A DNA stretch of 64,000 bases. It comes from Youngiibacter multivorans. Its GTDB lineage: Bacteria; Bacillota; Clostridia; Clostridiales; Clostridiaceae. The DNA lies in assembly GCF_017873395.1 (NCBI RefSeq), contig NZ_JAGGKC010000016.1, positions 1 to 64,000 of the forward strand. Direction: 5' to 3'. Shown here piece after piece: positions 51,937 through 60,912 of this stretch; position 1 is the stretch's first letter; each line of letters opens with the position of its first letter. The translations under genes were made by a program, and so were the position numbers. The notes beneath the pieces were generated by a model that saw only the letters and a program-made list of their open reading frames with translations, ran no database searches and was not told the origin of the DNA.

Positions 51937-52424
51937 TGAGGCTTGCAATACTCTCATTCATCTCCCTTGCACTGTTTCTTCTAGACATGACCATGGTTCC
52001 ATTTTTTAGCGCATGGGGAGCTTATGGAAGCCTGCTTTTCACCTTTGGTTCTATCTTCTCAGTACAGGGCGACTTTGATGATGCTTTTCTTATGGCGCTT
52101 GTTACAGGCTTCCTTCAGGACATATTCTTCCCGTATGCGTTCGGGATGAACATGCTCCTCAACCTGCTCATATTCCTTGGATTATCAAAGATTGGCACAA
52201 CCCTGAAGGAAGGAAGGCATTCAGCTGAGGTCTTGTTTTCAACAGGTGGAGCACTGATCAAGAGTCTTGTGATGTTATCACTCCTCTCATTATTCGGGTT
52301 TGGAACAAATGCCTACAGCATCCCAGTATCTGGAATACATACCCTGATATTCGCACTTCTAATGCACGGAAGCATCGTTTCTTTAAGGCGTGTGCCGTAT
52401 ATGAAAAAAGAGTGGAAATTCTAA
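51936..52424 (+). CDS. mreD: Rod shape-determining protein MreD
   Basis: A small integral membrane protein of 162 residues with about five helices, part of the elongation complex. It starts at GTG, sharing a base with the mreC stop, and has the typical MreD segment TGFLQDIFFPYAFGMNML. A terminator behind it separates mreBCD from minCDE. Confidence 0.9.
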   Translation: MRLAILSFISLALFLLDMTMVPFFSAWGAYGSLLFTFGSIFSVQGDFDDAFLMALVTGFLQDIFFPYAFGMNMLLNLLIFLGLSKIGTTLKEGRHSAEVLFSTGGALIKSLVMLSLLSLFGFGTNAYSIPVSGIHTLIFALLMHGSIVSLRRVPYMKKEWKF

Positions 52425-52449
52425 AAAATCCTTGGGCACAAGGATTTTT
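52424..52449 (+). terminator. Terminator of mreBCD
   Basis: The perfect arms aaaaatccttg and caaggattttt around GGCA overlap the mreD stop and are followed by a further T-run. Confidence 0.88.
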
Positions 52450-52542
52450 ACTTTTTTATGCCATCTTTCGCTATAGCATTATTTCTCTGATTCTTATAGA
52501 ATAGGAGTTGAGCGTTAAATCGCAGCATTAACGGAGGTTGAA

Positions 52543-53181
52543 ATGGGGATCGACAGACTTCAGATAAAGGGAAACAGGAAGGGGCTGAACCTTCTTATCA
52601 ATCTAATGGAATTCAGCTCCATGCAGGAGCTTGCTGATGCAATCAGACAGAAGATGGAGCCGCTTCGGAAATTTTATGACGGAAATGCCATGTTTATAAC
52701 GACATATCCGATCAGGCTGAAGGACCAGGAGATGGACTATCTCAGACAGTCTCTCATGGGAGAGCTTAACATCCCAAGCATACAGTTTGAAGAATCAAAC
52801 AGGCGAGAGGACCTTCCAAAGGTATTCAAAGGTATAAATGAAGGACAGACCAAATTCATCACAAAGAGCCTCAGAGGAGGAGCCCTGGTGGACTACCCGG
52901 GAAACGTAGTGGTGGTTGGTGATGTCCACATCGGTGCCGAGATACATGCCGAAGGGAACATAATCATCATGGGACAGTTAAAAGGCAGGGTATTTGCAGG
53001 TTCATCAGGAAACGAGGATGCCATCATAGCAGCCATAGGAATGACGCCGGCGCTTCTTTCGATAGCGGGCATATTCGCAAGACCACCCGAATCGAACAAG
53101 ACCAGTTATCCTGAAGTGGCAAAGCTAAAGGATGGCGCCATTTATGTTGAGCCTTACAATCCGGGAAAATTCATCATCTAA
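52543..53181 (+). CDS. minC: Septum site-determining protein MinC
   Basis: MinC inhibits FtsZ polymerisation away from midcell. In the 212 residues the C-terminal beta-helix domain (about 110-205) has VDYPGNVVVVGDVHIGAEIHAEGN and GQLKGRVFAG, the MinD-binding pattern; the N-terminal 95 residues form the FtsZ-inhibiting domain. It is the first gene of minCDE. The ATG follows GGAGG. Confidence 0.95.
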   Translation: MGIDRLQIKGNRKGLNLLINLMEFSSMQELADAIRQKMEPLRKFYDGNAMFITTYPIRLKDQEMDYLRQSLMGELNIPSIQFEESNRREDLPKVFKGINEGQTKFITKSLRGGALVDYPGNVVVVGDVHIGAEIHAEGNIIIMGQLKGRVFAGSSGNEDAIIAAIGMTPALLSIAGIFARPPESNKTSYPEVAKLKDGAIYVEPYNPGKFII

Positions 53182-53203
53182 GTTCAAAGGAGAGAATGAA
53201 AAC

Positions 53204-54001
53204 ATGGCAGAATCAATCGTAATAACCTCAGGAAAGGGCGGAGTCGGAAAAACTACGACTACAGCCAATATCGGAACTGCTCTTGCACAGATGGGAAAGA
53301 AGGTAGTCGTAATAGACGGTGACACAGGACTCAGGAACCTTGATGTCCTGATGGGTCTTGAGAACAGGATCGTCTACACCATGATCGACTATTTTGACGG
53401 AAGGTGCAAGCTCAAGCAGGCGCTCATCAAGGACAAGAGGCTTCCAAACCTTTGTCTTTTGCCTACAGCACAGACAAAGGACAAGAACGACATCTCCACT
53501 GATCAGATGATAGGACTAGTCAATGACCTCAGGGAAGAGTTCGACTACATACTCATCGACTGCCCGGCTGGAATAGAGCAGGGATTTGAAAACTCCATCG
53601 CTGCAGCTGACAGCGCAATAATCGTAGTCAATCCTGAAGTCACATCCGTAAGAGATGCTGACAGGGTCATCGGAAAGCTGGATGCCAAGGGAATTGAGAA
53701 CCACAGGGTTATAATAAACAGGCTTAACTATGAAATGACAGAGAACGGCGACATGCTCAACATAGACGACATACTGGAGATACTTTCAGTAAAGCTTCTC
53801 GGAGTGGTTCCTGATGACAGGAGCATAACAGTATCCACAAACAAGGGCGAGCCTATAGTTCTCGTGGAAGGCACAAGGGCAGGATCCGCTTTCCTCAATA
53901 TCGCCAGGAGAATTTCCGGGGAAGATGTTCCACTGCTTGACCTGAAGCCTGAGGAAGAGAGCTTCCTCACAAAGCTGTCGAAGCTTTTCAAAAAGAGATA
54001 G
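53204..54001 (+). CDS. minD: Septum site-determining ATPase MinD
   Basis: The membrane-cycling ATPase recruits MinC and is released by MinE. The deviant Walker A KGGVGKTT lies at 10-17, and the last residues FLTKLSKLFKKR form the amphipathic membrane anchor. The 265-residue length is normal. The start is the ATG at 53204 behind AAAGGAGAG; an upstream frame opening lies inside minC. Confidence 0.97.
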   Translation: MAESIVITSGKGGVGKTTTTANIGTALAQMGKKVVVIDGDTGLRNLDVLMGLENRIVYTMIDYFDGRCKLKQALIKDKRLPNLCLLPTAQTKDKNDISTDQMIGLVNDLREEFDYILIDCPAGIEQGFENSIAAADSAIIVVNPEVTSVRDADRVIGKLDAKGIENHRVIINRLNYEMTENGDMLNIDDILEILSVKLLGVVPDDRSITVSTNKGEPIVLVEGTRAGSAFLNIARRISGEDVPLLDLKPEEESFLTKLSKLFKKR

Positions 54002-54014
54002 GGGGGGCTGGAGA

Positions 54015-54278
54015 ATGGATATTTTTAGTTTCTTCAAGAAAAAGACAGGTTCCAAGGAGGTTGCAAAGGACAGGCTGAAGCTGATACTTATGCATGACAG
54101 GGGAGATGTATCTCCTGAACTTCTTGAGAACATAAAGAACGAGATCATGGATGTACTCAGGAAGTATGTGGAGATCGATGCCGACATGGAGCTCCAGATG
54201 ACAACCACAGAGACGGAATATGGCTCAGTACCGGCACTCGTCGCCAACATTCCGATCAAGAAGATGAGGCAGGGCTAA
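54015..54278 (+). CDS. minE: Cell division topological specificity factor MinE
   Basis: MinE stimulates MinD ATPase and makes the Min system oscillate. The 87 residues have a membrane-targeting N-terminus (MDIFSFFKKKTGSKEVAKDR), the MinD-contact helix KDRLKLILMHDRG and a dimerisation domain. Presence of MinE, in contrast to DivIVA-MinJ systems of Bacillus, is common in Clostridia. It follows minD by 13 bases. Confidence 0.95.
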   Translation: MDIFSFFKKKTGSKEVAKDRLKLILMHDRGDVSPELLENIKNEIMDVLRKYVEIDADMELQMTTTETEYGSVPALVANIPIKKMRQG

Positions 54279-54322
54279 TCAGGTATTCTTTAATACTAAC
54301 TTAAGGGTCCTTTAATTGCGAA

Positions 54323-54368
54323 AAGATGCTGTATGGTTTAGAATTATGCTATTGACCTGCAGCATCTT
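54323..54368 (+). promoter_or_regulatory. Hairpin before rodA
   Basis: The 9-bp arms aagatgctg and cagcatctt enclose a 28-base loop between minE and rodA and are followed by ATTTTATTGG. It may weaken read-through from the min genes or protect the RNA. It lies in what would be a longer rodA frame, which argues that the upstream codons are not translated. Confidence 0.4.
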
Positions 54369-54387
54369 ATTTTATTGGAGAAATCGT

Positions 54388-55494
54388 ATGAATTTTTTAA
54401 GATCGTTCATGATAGACAAGAAGCAGCTTCGTGAGATCGACCTGGGAATACTTATCCCAGCGGTCGCAATACTCATGTTTGGCGCTTACAACATTTATAG
54501 GGCTACCTACGAGACATCTGGCATCTACTATGCACGTCTTCAGCTGACCTGGCTCCTGGTTTCACTTTTCGTTGTTTATGTCATACTCCTGCTGGACTAC
54601 AGGATGATTTATAAAATTGTTGAAGTACTCTACTGGATCACAGTAGTGATGCTTCTTGTGGTACTTGCGACTTCAAAGGTAAAGGGTGCCGCCGGATGGT
54701 TCTCCATCGGGCAGAGAGGGCTCCAGCCAGCTGAATTTGCCAAGCTGACCACGATGATGATGCTGGGAAAAAGGCTCCATAAGACCGATGGCGATGTCAA
54801 TACCGTAACGGGCTTTGTCAAAACTGCCATATACGCACTTATTCCCATGATTCTCATGATGCTTCAGCCAGATATGGGACTCACCATGGTAACCTTCTTC
54901 ATAACTCTTGGAATATTCTTTTCCGTTGGGCTGTCGATGAAGGTAATTGGAAGCGGATTCGGTTTCATTGCAGCTGCAGTCATTTTTGTCCTGAATACTG
55001 ATTTTTTGCCCAGCCACTGGAAGGCAAGGCTTTCGTCGTTCCTTTACCAGGAAGGCTCCGACCTCGGGATAAACTATCAGCTTTCACAGAGCATCATCGC
55101 CATAGGTTCAGGTAAGCTGACGGGCTCGGAGACCGCAGGATTCTACAGGAGAGTCCCTGAAAACCACACTGATTTCATATTCTCGGTAATATCGGAAAAC
55201 TTCGGTTTGGCTGGAGGGGTATTCCTCCTTGCACTATACGGATATATGATGTACAGGATGATAAGGATTGCCAAGACAACTGAGGACCTTTTCGGAAGAT
55301 GCATAGCGGTTGGAGTTTTCTCTATCTTCCTGTTCTCGATACTTCAGAATATTGGAATGACCATGGGGCTCATGCCTATTTCCGGCATAACGCTGCCGCT
55401 TGTATCTTATGGGGGAAGCTCAGTCCTTACTACCTTCATTGCACTTGGAATGGTGCTTAATGTAGGAATGAAGAGAAAGACTACCTTATTCTAA
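54388..55494 (+). CDS. rodA: SEDS peptidoglycan glycosyltransferase RodA
   Basis: RodA polymerises glycan strands for the side wall together with a class B penicillin-binding protein. The 368-residue protein has about ten membrane helices. The extracellular loop with the catalytic aspartate is seen in PENHTDFIFSVI, and GLMPISGITLPLVSYGGSS is the SEDS end motif. The gene comes directly after minCDE, a conserved order in Clostridia. The start is the ATG at 54388, seven bases behind GGAG. Confidence 0.94.
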   Translation: MNFLRSFMIDKKQLREIDLGILIPAVAILMFGAYNIYRATYETSGIYYARLQLTWLLVSLFVVYVILLLDYRMIYKIVEVLYWITVVMLLVVLATSKVKGAAGWFSIGQRGLQPAEFAKLTTMMMLGKRLHKTDGDVNTVTGFVKTAIYALIPMILMMLQPDMGLTMVTFFITLGIFFSVGLSMKVIGSGFGFIAAAVIFVLNTDFLPSHWKARLSSFLYQEGSDLGINYQLSQSIIAIGSGKLTGSETAGFYRRVPENHTDFIFSVISENFGLAGGVFLLALYGYMMYRMIRIAKTTEDLFGRCIAVGVFSIFLFSILQNIGMTMGLMPISGITLPLVSYGGSSVLTTFIALGMVLNVGMKRKTTLF

Positions 55495-55514
55495 GTCTTA
55501 TTGGAGGTTGTAAT

Positions 55515-56924
55515 TTGAAGGAGATATTCATAGAGGACAGCTGGACCAGAAGAATAGCTGTCAAGGAGGACGGTGTACTGACAGAATGCCATTTTGAGGA
55601 AAAGGACAAGGGAATACTTCCCGGGAACCTTATACTTGGTGTCGTAAAGAATACGGTAGCTTCGCTTAGCTCTGTCTTCATCGATATAGGTGATGTGAAG
55701 AACGCCTACATGTTCGTTCAGGACAAGGCAAGGCTGAAGGACTTCAGGGAAGGTCAGGGCATACTTGTCGAGGTGCTGAAGGAGAAATCCGGGGGCAAAG
55801 GGGCAAAGGTTACCGACAAGGTCTCCATTGCAGGAAAATACATAGTCCTTTCCATCGGAAAAGGAATCACATACTCTCAAAAGATAGAACCGGAGGCACT
55901 GTTTGAAAAGCACGGGAACCTGAAGACTGTTGATGGCTACAGGGTGCTTTACAGGGAAGCTTCACTTGAAGCCTCAAGGGAGGATATTCTTGAGGAAGCA
56001 AAGGAGCTGAAGGCCGCCTTCGATGAAGCGCTCAGGAAGGCTGAGAATGGAATCGGACCAAGGAAAATATTCGGAGATGAATCAGTTCTTGGAAGAGTCA
56101 TACGCGACAACTTCACGGATCTGAACCTTATATATGTTGACTCTGAAGAAACCAGGGATCACCTTAAAAGTGAATTTTCACTTCCGTCCCTTCTTCACAG
56201 GGATCCACAGGGTCTTTTCGACTTCTACGGAATTGAGAAGGATATAGTAAAGCTTCTTAACCCGAAGGTAACACTGACAGGAGGAGGAAACCTCGTAATC
56301 GAAAGCACAGAGGCAATGCATGTCATCGACGTCAACAGTGCCAAAAAGCAAGGAAAGGGGAACCGTGAGGATTCCTCACTCGAGCTGAATCTTGCTGCCG
56401 CAGCGGAAGCCGTCAGACAGATACGCCTCAGGAACCTTTTTGGTATAATTGCGATTGACTTCGTTGACATGAAGGATGAGGACAGCAGAAAATCGCTGCT
56501 TCAGAAGGTAAGTGATGAGCTAATGAGGGACCATAGCAAATCTACTGCCTACCCTCTCACCGAACTGGGAATAATGCAGATTGCAAGAAGGGGAAGGGGA
56601 CTCAGTGTCAGAAGCCATATAAGCGAAAAATGTCCCTGCTGCGGGAGAGATCAGCTTCTTTCCCTTGAATACACGCTCTGGCTCATCAGGAATGAGCTGA
56701 AAAGAGAGCTGAAGTCAGCCGATGTCAGGGATTTCCATATCTCTCTTAACGAACGGTTCAGGGCCAGGATCGAAGCAGACATCAGAGGCTTCATAGACAG
56801 CATCGATGCAGGCGACAGGAGAATCTATCTGACCTTCTCAGGAACACATGAGCATTTTATATTGGAACCGCTCATATTCGGGACCCAGGTCCGGGATAAG
56901 GAGAAATATCTGATAAATCCGTAA
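55515..56924 (+). CDS. rng: Ribonuclease E/G family protein
   Basis: The endoribonuclease trims rRNA precursors and mRNAs. In the 469 residues, an S1-like N-terminal domain (about 35-120) precedes the catalytic core with the two metal-binding aspartates in MHVIDVNSAKKQGKGNRED (near 278) and IIAIDFVDMKDED (near 315), and CPCCGR near 375 is the zinc link that holds dimers. Length and missing C-terminal scaffold fit RNase G. The start is TTG behind GGAGG. It precedes rplU as in many Clostridia. Confidence 0.93.
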   Translation: MKEIFIEDSWTRRIAVKEDGVLTECHFEEKDKGILPGNLILGVVKNTVASLSSVFIDIGDVKNAYMFVQDKARLKDFREGQGILVEVLKEKSGGKGAKVTDKVSIAGKYIVLSIGKGITYSQKIEPEALFEKHGNLKTVDGYRVLYREASLEASREDILEEAKELKAAFDEALRKAENGIGPRKIFGDESVLGRVIRDNFTDLNLIYVDSEETRDHLKSEFSLPSLLHRDPQGLFDFYGIEKDIVKLLNPKVTLTGGGNLVIESTEAMHVIDVNSAKKQGKGNREDSSLELNLAAAAEAVRQIRLRNLFGIIAIDFVDMKDEDSRKSLLQKVSDELMRDHSKSTAYPLTELGIMQIARRGRGLSVRSHISEKCPCCGRDQLLSLEYTLWLIRNELKRELKSADVRDFHISLNERFRARIEADIRGFIDSIDAGDRRIYLTFSGTHEHFILEPLIFGTQVRDKEKYLINP

Positions 56925-56931
56925 TTTTTAC

Positions 56932-56961
56932 TTTACATATCTTGGGTGCAGGTGGTACAAT
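56932..56961 (+). promoter_or_regulatory. Promoter of rplU-prp-rpmA
   Basis: TTTACA and TACAAT are separated by 18 bases, just behind the RNase gene. Transcription would begin just before the leader of rplU. Confidence 0.6.
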
Positions 56962-56967
56962 ATCTTG

Positions 56968-57040
56968 TAGGCCGCACAGAAGAGGTTTTAAAAAGCATGC
57001 TTACCTCGATGGCGAGTACTGGTATGAGGAGGTGGAAAGT
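56968..57040 (+). ncRNA. Leader RNA of rplU, likely L21-leader type
   Basis: The 5' leader contains GGCCGCACAG, a stem gaggt-acctc enclosing AAGCATGCTT, and CGATGGCGAGTACTGGTATGAGGAGG before the ribosome binding site. Firmicutes have a conserved L21 leader in this position and many ribosomal-protein leaders bind the product. I judge from context and layout, not from alignment. Confidence 0.55.
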
Positions 57041-57043
57041 TTT

Positions 57044-57358
57044 ATGTTCGCAGTTTTGAAGACAGGTGGAAAGCAGTACAGAGTATCCGAAGGCGACGTC
57101 ATATACGTTGAGAAGCTCATCGCTGATGTTGATTCAACAGTTGAGCTTACTGATGTCCTTGCAGTCACAACAGCAGAAGGAGAGCTCAAGGTAGGCGCTC
57201 CGGTTGTAGACGGTGCAAAGGTAGTTGCCAAGGTAGTTGCCCAGGACAAGGCAAAGAAGGTTATTGTATTCAAATACAAGCCAAAGAAGGACTACAGAAA
57301 GAAGCAGGGTCACAGACAGCCATACACTAAGCTCCTGATCGAGAAGATCGAAGCGTAA
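57044..57358 (+). CDS. rplU: 50S ribosomal protein L21
   Basis: The 104-residue protein begins MFAVLKTGGKQYRVSEGDV and ends with KYKPKKDYRKKQGHRQPYT, both L21 hallmarks. The start is ATG 57044 behind AGGAGGTG; an in-frame opening upstream lies in the leader and is not coding. Confidence 0.98.
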   Translation: MFAVLKTGGKQYRVSEGDVIYVEKLIADVDSTVELTDVLAVTTAEGELKVGAPVVDGAKVVAKVVAQDKAKKVIVFKYKPKKDYRKKQGHRQPYTKLLIEKIEA

Positions 57359-57359
57359 T

Positions 57360-57692
57360 ATGCTGGAGGCTAGATTCCTGAGAAGATCCGGAATGCTCAT
57401 ATCCTTCACTTTCGAAGGACATGCTGATTACGGAAATTATGGAGAAGACATAGTCTGCGCTGCGGCTACGGCTCAGTGCATGATGATCTACAATGGGATC
57501 GATGAAATCCTGAAGATACCAAACAGGCTTGACATGAGACAGGATGGCGGCTATTTCTCGATGAGCATCGACAAAGCAAATGATGCTGAAAAGGAAAAGG
57601 CCCAGGTACTTCTTGAGACTCTCAGGCTGGGTATGCAGGCAATCGAGGCCCAATACGGTGATCATATCAAGATAATCGAAGAGGAGGTGTAA
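57360..57692 (+). CDS. prp: Ribosomal-processing cysteine protease Prp
   Basis: Prp removes the N-terminal extension of ribosomal protein L27, which is needed for a functional ribosome in Firmicutes. The 110 residues have the catalytic pair H22 in GHADYGNYG and C34 in DIVCAAATA. It lies between rplU and rpmA as in other Firmicutes. The ATG directly follows the rplU stop with a weak site, which suggests translational coupling. Confidence 0.95.
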   Translation: MLEARFLRRSGMLISFTFEGHADYGNYGEDIVCAAATAQCMMIYNGIDEILKIPNRLDMRQDGGYFSMSIDKANDAEKEKAQVLLETLRLGMQAIEAQYGDHIKIIEEEV

Positions 57693-57694
57693 CC

Positions 57695-57994
57695 ATGCTT
57701 ATAATGAACCTTCAGTTCTTCGCGCACAAGGTGGGCGGAGGTAGTACAAGAAACGGAAGAGACTCTCAGTCAAAGAGACTCGGCGTTAAGTCAGCCGACG
57801 GACAATTTGTACTTGCAGGAAACATACTGGTAAGGCAGAGAGGGACTAAGATCCATCCCGGTACCAATGTTGGAATAGGCAAAGATGATACTTTGTTCGC
57901 TAAGATCGATGGTGTCGTAAGATACGAGAGACTTGGCAAGGACAAGAAGAAAGCTAGCGTTTACCAGGTAGAGCTGGAAGCAATAGCTGAATAA
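57695..57994 (+). CDS. rpmA: 50S ribosomal protein L27, with cleavable N-terminal extension
   Basis: L27 reaches the peptidyl transferase centre with its N-terminus. The 99-residue precursor begins MLIMNLQFFAHKVGGGST; the LQFFA motif is where Prp cuts, to leave HKVGGGSTRNGRDS. The rest is normal L27. The ATG lies seven bases behind AGGAGG and the stop is followed by a terminator. Confidence 0.97.
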   Translation: MLIMNLQFFAHKVGGGSTRNGRDSQSKRLGVKSADGQFVLAGNILVRQRGTKIHPGTNVGIGKDDTLFAKIDGVVRYERLGKDKKKASVYQVELEAIAE

Positions 57995-58004
57995 TCGTAT
58001 TTTC

Positions 58005-58032
58005 AACCTGCTGAATAGGCAGGTTTTCTTTT
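58005..58032 (+). terminator. Terminator of rplU-prp-rpmA
   Basis: The stem aacctgc-tgaatag-gcaggtt is followed by TTCTTTT. Confidence 0.82.
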
Positions 58033-58109
58033 ACCCTTCATTTGGGTATAATTGAACTGATGCAAGCTTTATGGCAGAAACCCTGCCGGAAAATACAGGC
58101 GGTGAGAAA

Positions 58110-59393
58110 ATGAACATGTTTATAGACATAGCTGACATATACCTTAAGAGCGGCAGGGGCGGAAACGGCTCGGTTTCCTTCAGGAGAGAGAAATACGTTC
58201 CCCTCGGAGGACCAGACGGCGGCGACGGCGGAAAAGGCGGAGATGTCATATTCGAGGTCGATCCCGATATGACTACCCTCCTTGATTTCAAATACAAGAG
58301 GAAGTATATTGCCGAGGATGGAATAGGCGGCGGTGCTTCAAGGTGCTACGGAAGGGCAGGAGAGAACCTGGTCATTAAGGTTCCCATGGGAACAGTGATC
58401 AAAGACAAGGAAACCGGAAAGATAATTGCGGACCTTTCAAAGAGAGACAGCAGGATCACTGTGCTTAGAGGCGGAAGGGGCGGAAAAGGAAACGCAAAGT
58501 TCGCGACTCCGACAAGGCAGGCGCCTGATTTCGCAGAGCCTGGAATGCCCGCTGAGGACAGGACTGTAACTCTTGAGCTTAAGCTTCTTGCTGATGTGGG
58601 ACTCCTCGGATTCCCTAACGTAGGAAAGTCTACTCTGCTTTCAAAGGTGACAAAGGCTACCCCTAAGATCGCCAACTATCACTTCACGACACTTACTCCG
58701 AATCTCGGTGTTGTAAGCCTTGCGGGAATCAACCCATTCGTCATTGCAGACATACCGGGACTTATTGAAGGAGCAGCAGAAGGTGTAGGACTTGGAATAG
58801 CATTCCTGAGACACATCGAGAGAACAAGGCTTCTTGTACATGTAATTGACATTTCCGGACTTGAAGGCAGGGACCCTTATGAGGATTTCCTGATGATCAA
58901 CGAGGAGCTGAAAAAATATGACGAGCGTCTTGCTTCAAGACCGCAGATAATTGCAATGAACAAGTCTGACCTGGTATACGAAGATAGCATATTCGAAGAT
59001 TTCGCAGAAAAGGTCGCAAAGCTCGGCTACACTGATATTTACAGGATTTCCGGAGCAACCGGAGCCGGAGTTGATGATCTGCTGAAGGCATGTGCTAAAA
59101 AGCTTTCCGAGATACCGGTTGAAGAGACATTGTACACGTTGGACGACTTCTTCATCCCTGAAGAAAAGCACTTCACCTACGAGATCAATGTGGATGAAGA
59201 TGGCGTGTTCGTAGTTTCCGGATCCTTTGTAGACAGGCTTCTTGATGTCGTGAATGTCGAAAATCCTGACTCATTGAGATATTTCCACAAGGTACTCAAG
59301 AATAAGGGAGTGCTCGACAAGCTCAGGGAAATGGGCATAGGCGATGGAGACATAGTAAGGCTTAATAATTTCGAATTCGAATTCTACGTATAG
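58110..59393 (+). CDS. obgE: GTPase ObgE
   Basis: A conserved GTPase needed for late 50S assembly and linked to the stringent and stress responses. The glycine-rich Obg fold covers residues 1-158 (SGRGGNGSVSF and GGDGGKGGDV), the GTPase domain has GFPNVGKSTLL, FTTLTPNLG, DIPGLIEGA and NKSD, and the C-terminal OCT domain lies at about 350-427. The start is taken as ATG 58110 with GGTGAG in front; ATG 58116 is an alternative. It heads obgE-yhbY-nadD-yqeK. Confidence 0.96.
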   Translation: MNMFIDIADIYLKSGRGGNGSVSFRREKYVPLGGPDGGDGGKGGDVIFEVDPDMTTLLDFKYKRKYIAEDGIGGGASRCYGRAGENLVIKVPMGTVIKDKETGKIIADLSKRDSRITVLRGGRGGKGNAKFATPTRQAPDFAEPGMPAEDRTVTLELKLLADVGLLGFPNVGKSTLLSKVTKATPKIANYHFTTLTPNLGVVSLAGINPFVIADIPGLIEGAAEGVGLGIAFLRHIERTRLLVHVIDISGLEGRDPYEDFLMINEELKKYDERLASRPQIIAMNKSDLVYEDSIFEDFAEKVAKLGYTDIYRISGATGAGVDDLLKACAKKLSEIPVEETLYTLDDFFIPEEKHFTYEINVDEDGVFVVSGSFVDRLLDVVNVENPDSLRYFHKVLKNKGVLDKLREMGIGDGDIVRLNNFEFEFYV

Positions 59394-59401
59394 GAGTAAA
59401 T

Positions 59402-59695
59402 ATGATTACAACTAAGCAGAGGGCTTACTTAAGAAGCCTCGCAAACAAGATTGAACCGATATTCCAGCTTGGGAAGGGTGGTATTGAAGCTCCTTTCCTC
59501 ATCCAGATTGAAGCTGCACTCGAGAAAAGGGAGATCATCAAGCTCAGCGTTCTTGACAACAGCGGAATGGATCCAAGGGAAGCATCAGACGAGATCTGCT
59601 CGGCACTTGGCTGTGAAGGTGTCCAGGTAATCGGCAGCAAGATCGTGCTTTACAAGAAAAGCAAGAATAATCCCAAAATAGAGCTCCCGCGCTGA
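59402..59695 (+). CDS. yhbY: Ribosome assembly RNA-binding protein YhbY (CRM domain)
   Basis: A small CRM-domain protein associated with pre-50S particles. The 97 residues show TTKQRAYLRSLANKIEPIFQ, LGKGGIEAP and the GxxG-like end typical of the family. It sits between obgE and nadD in the usual order and overlaps nadD by one base. Confidence 0.95.
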   Translation: MITTKQRAYLRSLANKIEPIFQLGKGGIEAPFLIQIEAALEKREIIKLSVLDNSGMDPREASDEICSALGCEGVQVIGSKIVLYKKSKNNPKIELPR

Positions 59696-60315
59696 TGAAG
59701 ACGGGGGTACTAGGGGGAACCTTCAACCCCGTACACAACGGACATATCTATATGGCTGTCGAGGCCATCGAAGTACTGGGTCTCGACAGGCTCATAGTGA
59801 TGCCGAACTACATACCTCCACATAAGAAGGCTGAAGAAAGAAATCCGGATCATATCCTGGATATGCTTGAACTGGCCTTTCTTGGCATTGAGAAAATCAT
59901 CGTCTCAGACTACGAGATACTAAAGGAAGATGTGTCCTACACTTACCTGACGATGGAGCATCTGAAGGATATGTACCCTCTAGACGAACTATTCTTCATC
60001 ATCGGTGAGGATTCCTTCATAGAGTTTTCAAAATGGAGGGAGCCAGGCAGGATACTTGCAGCTTCGAAGCTCGCTGTATTCGAGAGGAGGTTCTATCCTC
60101 ACGAGATGAGGAAGAATGCTCTTGACTTCGTCCGTTCACTTGGCCACGAGCCCGAGTTACTTGACTCCCTTATTCTTGAAATATCTTCTAGCGATGTAAG
60201 AAGAAGGGTGTCTGAAGGAAGAAGCATAAGGTTCATGGTTCCTGAAAAGGTGGAACGGTACATATTGGACAACAGTCTTTACGGAGGCAGAGATGTGGAC
60301 AGAATCGGAGATTGA
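59695..60315 (+). CDS. nadD: Nicotinate-nucleotide adenylyltransferase
   Basis: The enzyme joins nicotinate mononucleotide to AMP in NAD synthesis. The 206 residues contain the nucleotidyltransferase motif GGTFNPVHNGHIYMA near the start and ISSSDVRRRVSEG near the end. It overlaps yhbY (TGATG) and its end overlaps the start of yqeK by 23 bases. Confidence 0.96.
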   Translation: MKTGVLGGTFNPVHNGHIYMAVEAIEVLGLDRLIVMPNYIPPHKKAEERNPDHILDMLELAFLGIEKIIVSDYEILKEDVSYTYLTMEHLKDMYPLDELFFIIGEDSFIEFSKWREPGRILAASKLAVFERRFYPHEMRKNALDFVRSLGHEPELLDSLILEISSSDVRRRVSEGRSIRFMVPEKVERYILDNSLYGGRDVDRIGD

Positions 60316-60892
60316 CGGATATATAAGGAAGCACCTTAAAGAAGGCAGGTACCTGCACACGCTGAGAGTAGTAAAAGCCAGCGGTGAGCTTGCAAAGATT
60401 CATGGACTGGATGCAAAGAAGGCAAGGCTCGCTGCTTACTTACACGATTGCAAGAAGTATATGCGTGAAAATGAGCTTCGTGAGTATCTCATGAGTCATC
60501 CTGAAGGGCTGAAGGATGCAGACCGGCCTGCTGAAGTCCTGCACGGATTTGCAGGAGCTGTGTTTGCAGAGATTGAAGCAGGAATTTCAGATATGGAGAT
60601 CCTTGAAGCGATAAAGTGGCACACCACAGGGACACCTGGAATGTGCGACCTCGCCAAGGTTGTGTTCCTTGCTGACATGATTGAGGAGGACAGGGATTTC
60701 AAGGGTATTGAAGCACTCAGGAAGGCAGCTTTGAAAAATCTTGATGCTGCAATGCTAATGGGACTTGACCTAAGTCTCACATACCTCTTGAAGTCGGGGA
60801 AGTACATAGACCCTGATACACTGCACGCAAGAAACCATTTCCTGGTACTTGTCAGGGATAGAATAAGAATTAACTCTAAGGCAAACATATGA
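60293..60892 (+). CDS. yqeK: HD-domain Ap4A hydrolase YqeK
   Basis: YqeK splits diadenosine tetraphosphate symmetrically to two ADP in Firmicutes. The 199 residues have the iron-binding HD pattern H22 region (RYLHTLRVV), AAYLHDCKKY, and D-containing FLADMIEEDRDF. The start is ATG 60293 behind GGAGG inside the end of nadD. It ends the nadD-yqeK coupling and overlaps the RluD gene region. Confidence 0.94.
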   Translation: MWTESEIDGYIRKHLKEGRYLHTLRVVKASGELAKIHGLDAKKARLAAYLHDCKKYMRENELREYLMSHPEGLKDADRPAEVLHGFAGAVFAEIEAGISDMEILEAIKWHTTGTPGMCDLAKVVFLADMIEEDRDFKGIEALRKAALKNLDAAMLMGLDLSLTYLLKSGKYIDPDTLHARNHFLVLVRDRIRINSKANI

Positions 60893-60912
60893 TTATGGAG
60901 GGCACCCATGGC

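Noticed and set aside
54316..54387. N-terminal extension of RodA
   Set aside because: The upstream codons contain a hairpin and have no ribosome binding site, while ATG 54388 has GGAG at the right distance.
56942..57043. N-terminal extension of L21 from an upstream ATG
   Set aside because: The extra 34 codons lie in the promoter-leader region, do not resemble L21, and the true ATG has a strong site.
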